A stretch of 46,106 nt of DNA, from positions 1 through 46,106 of the forward strand of contig JAPOYV010000076.1 in the NCBI GenBank assembly GCA_026706385.1, read 5' to 3'. Under the pieces are notes generated by a model. That model was given only the letters and a program-made list of their open reading frames with translations, did not search any database and was not told the origin of the DNA. Positions 42,514 to 46,106 of the stretch are shown one piece after another. The DNA comes from Gammaproteobacteria bacterium (lineage in GTDB: Bacteria; Pseudomonadota; Gammaproteobacteria; Pseudomonadales; Azotimanducaceae). Numbering within the stretch: position 1 is the stretch's first letter; every line of letters begins with the position of its first letter. Position numbers and translations under genes: made by a program.

Positions 42514-43517
42514 GCGATACGCAACTGGACCTCGCCTCGCCCGGCCGGACGGTCCAAGAGAACATCGACCTGGCGCTCCTGGCGGAGAGCCGCGGCTGGG
42601 GCGGATTCTGGGTGGCGGAGACGACGGGCGCGGACGCGGTGACCACTGCATCGGCGGTCGCGGCCCGACTCGCGACAGGCCGGGTGGGGACGGCCATCGT
42701 GCCGATGCAGACCCGCAACCCGATGCTGCTGGCCATGTCCGCGGCCGCCATCGGCCAGATCGCCCCGGGCGGTTTCACCTTGGGGCTCGGCACCAGTACG
42801 CCGATCATCGTCGAGGACTGGCACGCGACGCCGTGGGGCGACTCGCCCTTGGCGCTGACCCGGGAGTGCGTCGATTTGACCCGGCGCCTGTTGGCTGGCG
42901 AGCGGATCACCACGGAATCCGGTCGCTGGCGCTTTCGGCGCGCACAACTCTTGGCACCCCCGGAGTCGCCCCCGCCCATCTACCTAGGGGCGCTCAATGA
43001 CCGGATGCTGGAGCTGGCCGGGGAGATAGCCGACGGCGCGATCCTGAACTTCGTAACCGTCGCCGACGTCGCCCACGCCAAGGACCGCATCGCAGCGGGA
43101 GCGGCCCGTGTCGGGCGCGACCTCGACGGGTTCGAGTTGATGGTGTTCTTCCGGGCCACCGTGACCGACGACTACGCGCGCGTCCGCCACCGCTACCAGC
43201 GCGAATTGCTCACGTACGTGATGGCGCCGGTCTACGAGCGCATGTTCGCCCGCGAAGGCTTCGCCGAAGCGTGTGCCGAGGTGCAGGAGCTGTGGCGGGC
43301 CAGGGAACGGGATCGAGCGCTTGAAGCGATTCCGCAAGCGTTGATCCGCGAGCGCACGCTCGTCGGCGACGCGGCGGAGATCCGTGAACGCCTCGCGGCG
43401 TACGCCGCGGCCGGGATGGACTCGTCGATGGTGTTCCCGGTGGCGATCCCAGACGAGGACTACGTCACCGATGCCGCGCGAACCATCAAGGCCATGGCGC
43501 CCGGAGGAGCGGCCTAG
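42510..43517 (+). CDS. LLM-class flavin-dependent oxidoreductase (luciferase-like)
   Basis: The 335-aa bacterial-luciferase-like monooxygenase or F420/FMN-dependent reductase has LLAESRGWGGFWVAETTGAD, IVPMQTRNPMLLAMSAAAIG and GGFTLGLGTSTPIIVEDWH. PPPIYLGALNDRMLELAGEI follows; these are the TIM-barrel strands of the LLM class. Start ATG 42510 overlaps the PhyH stop (ATGA). The trio Gfo/Idh-PhyH-LLM looks like a small oxidative pathway. The next 176 bp, to the kinase stop, hold no gene or convincing terminator. Confidence 0.88.
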   Translation: MSDTQLDLASPGRTVQENIDLALLAESRGWGGFWVAETTGADAVTTASAVAARLATGRVGTAIVPMQTRNPMLLAMSAAAIGQIAPGGFTLGLGTSTPIIVEDWHATPWGDSPLALTRECVDLTRRLLAGERITTESGRWRFRRAQLLAPPESPPPIYLGALNDRMLELAGEIADGAILNFVTVADVAHAKDRIAAGAARVGRDLDGFELMVFFRATVTDDYARVRHRYQRELLTYVMAPVYERMFAREGFAEACAEVQELWRARERDRALEAIPQALIRERTLVGDAAEIRERLAAYAAAGMDSSMVFPVAIPDEDYVTDAARTIKAMAPGGAA

Positions 43518-43693
43518 GGCCACGGGTCCGACGCGACATCGCGGGTTGTCGTCGGCTGGCAGTCGCAATCGTGCTGATGAATCTGGTGCACGAACGTGCC
43601 TGCAGCGGCAGCATTGTGCGCGAACCGTCTGGCAGGGCGCCTGTGTCGGCAGGCTGGTCGTCGGTCACAGTCGTACCCGAATCCGAGCCGCCG

Positions 43694-45016
43694 TCACTGG
43701 CTCCGTTGCTGAACCCACGAAAGGCGCGCCCTCATTTCCCCGTCGTAGTCCGTCAGATCGAACGACCACCCGTTGTGTTCGCAGAGCCGGTGCACAATCT
43801 CCAGGCCAAGGCCCCTCCGCGGACTGGCCGATGGCGAGTTCGCGGCAACACCTTCACTTCGGTTGCAGACCGTCATTTCGTAGGCTGCGAGGCGGATCAC
43901 GATCATCGGCCGCTCGTTCTGCGGTCCGTGCTCAACGGCGTTGCGGATGAGGTTGCCGACCACGGTCGCGAATGCCAGCGCGTGGCCCTGGAACACCGGG
44001 TCGGCGTCTGCCCGGATGTCCGCCAGGCCATCCTTTGAACGCAGACGAGGCTCGCAGTCCTCGACCGCCTTCTCAACCACCGCCCGGACCCGGATTTGCT
44101 CGTCTTCCACCAGCCGATCATTGGACTCGCGGGCCAGGGACAGGAACATCCCGATGGTAGAGCGCATGTCCGCATTGGCGCCTCGAATCCGCTCGAGAAC
44201 GCTCCGCACCCGTTCCGATTGTTCCTCCCGCTCCAGCAACTCGAGGGCACCGCCAATCACCGTCAGGGGGGTTCTCAATTCATGGCTCGCCGCGGCTGTG
44301 AAGCTCCGCTCGCGTTCGATGAACGCGCAAATCCGTGTCACCATCTTCTCGATTGCGTTGGCCAGCAGGCCGGCTTCGTTCCGGCCGAAGCGATGCGCTG
44401 CGATCCGCTCTCGATCCGACTCGCTGACGCGCTCGGGATCGAGCTCCGCCACGATCCCCGCCAGACGCACCATTGGCTCCACGCTGGCCCGGCCGATCAG
44501 GAGTCCGACCGCCATCGCGCCAAGCCCGACCAGCAGCGCCAGGACGGCAAGTCCGGCATACCACACCACATCCTCCGAGGATGGCGCCTCGATGCCCGCC
44601 ACGTCGAACACCAGGAACCGGGCCGCACCGGGAACGTCCGCGTGCAGTACCGCGACGTGGAGTTCCTCCTCAGTGAATTCGTAGAACCCGACAGCCGGCG
44701 ATGCGACAGCCCATTGCACAAGATCCGACGGTAGTTCCCGGGCGTCCCGGTAACTCGTGACGAAGGGCCCCGCAGGGCCGCCGAATTCCAACTGCGGCAG
44801 GTCCTGCGCGGAGTCTGGCCGTGCCGCTCCGCCAGCGGCTTGAACTCGCCGTCGATAGTTCTCGGCGATCAACTCGAGCTGCTGTTCCAGCACTCGGTCT
44901 TCCGCGATTCGAAGCGCGCTGAACGCGGCTAGGCCCCAGACCGTGCTCAGCAGCAGCGACGACACCGCGAAAGCGAACGCGATACGCGTTCGCAGGCTGC
45001 CGCGAAGGTCAATCAT
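43694..45016 (-). CDS. Sensor histidine kinase
   Basis: The 440-aa kinase has TM1 (about 12-32), a periplasmic sensor of about 115 residues and TM2 (about 152-175). A HAMP-like region is followed by HisKA with SFTAAASHELRTPLTVIGG (phospho-His245). HATPase motifs are NLIRNAVEHG (N box) and GLGLEIVHRLCEHNGW (G2). ATG 45016 overlaps the end of the response-regulator gene by 8 bp. With the regulator it forms a two-component system transcribed away from the TonB-receptor gene. The periplasmic domain gives no ligand clue. Confidence 0.92.
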   Translation of the reverse strand: MIDLRGSLRTRIAFAFAVSSLLLSTVWGLAAFSALRIAEDRVLEQQLELIAENYRRRVQAAGGAARPDSAQDLPQLEFGGPAGPFVTSYRDARELPSDLVQWAVASPAVGFYEFTEEELHVAVLHADVPGAARFLVFDVAGIEAPSSEDVVWYAGLAVLALLVGLGAMAVGLLIGRASVEPMVRLAGIVAELDPERVSESDRERIAAHRFGRNEAGLLANAIEKMVTRICAFIERERSFTAAASHELRTPLTVIGGALELLEREEQSERVRSVLERIRGANADMRSTIGMFLSLARESNDRLVEDEQIRVRAVVEKAVEDCEPRLRSKDGLADIRADADPVFQGHALAFATVVGNLIRNAVEHGPQNERPMIVIRLAAYEMTVCNRSEGVAANSPSASPRRGLGLEIVHRLCEHNGWSFDLTDYDGEMRARLSWVQQRSQ

Positions 45017-45686
45017 CGGGATCCAACAACCGGTATCCGACCCCATGCACCGTTCGCAGCATCCGCTCCCCGCAGGGCGATTCCATGGTCCGGCGAAGCT
45101 GGTACACGTGCGATCGCAACGCGTCGCTTGCCGGACACTCGTCGCCCCACAGGAGCGTTTCCAAGTCGGCGCGCGTCACGACTTCCGGGGAGGCCTCCAT
45201 CATCTTCTCCAGAATCGTGAACCCCACCGGGTTCAGCGCTATGCGCCGACCGCCCCGTGAGACCTCCCGGGTGCCCCTGTCGAGAGTCAGATCCCCGACG
45301 ACGAGCCGCCGCGCGTGGTGCCCCTTGCGGCGGTCGTGCAGGGCACGCAGCCGGGCCAGCAACTCCTGCATCGCAAAAGGCTTGACGAGGTAGTCGTCGG
45401 TGCCTGCTCGAAAGCCATCGAGCTTGTCCGGCAAGGTGTCGCGAGCCGTCAGCATCAGAACCGGCACTTCGGACTTCGCCCCAGCGCGTAGCTCGCGGCA
45501 AACGTCCAGTCCGTCCATGCCCGGCAGCATCAAGTCGAGGACGATGACGTCGTATTCGCCAACGAGCGCGAGGTGCAGTGCTTGCGGGCCGGTGAAGGCG
45601 AAGTCGAGGACATGACCGAACAGCTCGAGGTAGTCGCCGATGTTCCGGCAAATGTCGCGGTTGTCGTCGACCACCAGCACTCGCAT
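45009..45686 (-). CDS. OmpR-family response regulator
   Basis: The 225-aa regulator has a receiver domain: MRVLVVDDNRDI (acidic pair Asp7/Asp8), phospho-acceptor Asp51 in VIVLDLMLPGMDG, Thr in LMLTARD and Lys in DDYLVKPFAM. A winged-helix effector domain follows, with LNPVGFTILEKMMEASPEVV and LRSHVYQLRRTM, ending VHGVGYRLLDP. ATG 45686 follows GGAGG and gives the usual length. ATG 45713 (adding MSEFPSEDR) is also served by a GGAG. It is coupled to the histidine kinase. The target genes may include the adjacent TonB receptor. Confidence 0.93.
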   Translation of the reverse strand: MRVLVVDDNRDICRNIGDYLELFGHVLDFAFTGPQALHLALVGEYDVIVLDLMLPGMDGLDVCRELRAGAKSEVPVLMLTARDTLPDKLDGFRAGTDDYLVKPFAMQELLARLRALHDRRKGHHARRLVVGDLTLDRGTREVSRGGRRIALNPVGFTILEKMMEASPEVVTRADLETLLWGDECPASDALRSHVYQLRRTMESPCGERMLRTVHGVGYRLLDPDD

Positions 45687-45739
45687 GCGATCCTCCGAGG
45701 GGAACTCGCTCATCGTGGCTCCAAGTCCGGGGGTGGGCG

Positions 45740-46106
45740 TCACCAGGAGCGTTCGAAACGTAGACCGAGCAGAGGCTGCACCTCGCCGCCGTCCTCGACG
45801 ACCGTTCCGTGACTGATGTTGAACTCGGTTTCCTCGGACGTATTGGCGCCGGTCACGTTGACGAGATCGGCGAACGCAACGACGTCGACGGGCCCCAAGC
45901 TGCGCCGGTAGTCGACGCGCACATTGAACAGGTTCAGTCCGTCGCGTCGTTCCGTGTTTTGTCCCGTCGTCTCCTTCGCGTAGCGTAGCGGTCCCCCGTT
46001 CCCCAACACGTCCGCGTGGATCAGGAAGGTGTCTTCCGGCCGCCCGGCCAAGTACTTCCACCGGGCACCCACCTTCCACCGGTCGCTGATCTGCCACTGG
46101 ACACCC
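45740..46106 (-). CDS. TonB-dependent receptor, C-terminal part (runs off window)
   Basis: About 122 codons remain of a larger gene. The sequence alternates hydrophobic and polar residues, as in outer-membrane strands: WKVGARWKYLAGRPEDTF, LNLFNVRVDYRRSLGPVDVV, FADLVNVTG and NISHGTVVEDGGEVQPLLG. It ends LGLRFERSW, with the terminal aromatic residue needed for barrel assembly. TonB-dependent receptors end exactly so. The N-terminal plug and TonB box lie outside the window, so the substrate is unknown. It is followed by the two-component system on the same strand, 53 bp downstream. Confidence 0.72.
   Translation of the reverse strand, partial: GVQWQISDRWKVGARWKYLAGRPEDTFLIHADVLGNGGPLRYAKETTGQNTERRDGLNLFNVRVDYRRSLGPVDVVAFADLVNVTGANTSEETEFNISHGTVVEDGGEVQPLLGLRFERSW

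Noticed and set aside
43518-43693. Small gene or terminator in the convergent gap after the LLM gene
   Set aside because: Short open frames lack a ribosome binding site and family features, and no hairpin with a T-tract is seen.

Overview
The window is GC-rich bacterial DNA, densely packed with catabolic genes on both strands. A DUF6491-type small exported protein, Tat-exported enzymes, a lipoprotein with a lipobox, a TonB-dependent receptor end and a DUF4102-type integrase point to a Gram-negative proteobacterium. The abundance of Amidohydro_2 enzymes, class III CoA-transferases, PhyH dioxygenases and MaoC-like hydratases is typical of marine or host-associated heterotrophs. A gammaproteobacterium is my best guess, but the sequence does not prove it.

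Left edge (1-889): the N-terminus of a tyrosine integrase runs off the window. It is followed by about 0.7 kb without a convincing gene, holding three IS21-end-like repeats, DnaA-box-like 9-mers and perhaps a gene remnant. From 890 to 3748 lie an amidohydrolase and a Tat-exported PhoD-like phosphatase, then an HpcH/HpaI aldolase facing the other way. A compact nine-gene minus-strand operon fills 4627-11698: FAS1/MaoC N-type hydratase, MaoC hydratase, amidohydrolase, alpha/beta hydrolase, VOC protein, acyl-CoA synthetase, HAD enzyme, SDR and DUF6491 protein. Several of these genes overlap. It looks like a CoA-dependent degradation route and starts next to a tandem dyad-symmetric operator (11726-11761).

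The divergent gene is an exported amidase cut in two by a 3,457-bp IS1595-family element (12303-15759). The element has about 24-bp terminal inverted repeats and a perfect 8-bp target duplication, GATCCTCC. Removing the element and one duplication restores a 513-codon open frame. Besides its transposase it carries a possible 55-aa protein, an HNH nuclease with a signal peptide, a nested stem-loop RNA candidate (14093-14227, suspected HEARO/omega-RNA-like), an exported six-cysteine protein and a two-TM protein. This is the most interesting part of the window.

Region 16832-23513 holds a DUF2235 hydrolase, an MFS transporter, an AAA/DUF4143 ATPase behind a perfect 13-bp palindrome, a lipoprotein, a third amidohydrolase and a 2-hydroxyacid dehydrogenase. 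Region 23744-28448 is a translationally coupled run of three CoA-transferase genes (four domains), in which catalytic-Asp domains alternate with Asp-less ones. Then come a sugar-related minus-strand group (SMP-30 lactonase, frameshifted Gfo/Idh oxidoreductase, secreted GH5-like hydrolase), pyrF, a glutaryl-CoA dehydrogenase-like enzyme, a large PhyH dioxygenase and a GPH sugar transporter.

The right part (37078-46106) holds an Asp-box propeller protein, a CoA-binding protein coupled to an O-acetylhomoserine sulfhydrylase-like enzyme, an epimerase, a coupled Gfo/Idh-PhyH-LLM cassette, a two-component system and the C-terminus of a TonB-dependent receptor. No rRNA, tRNA or CRISPR array was recognised.
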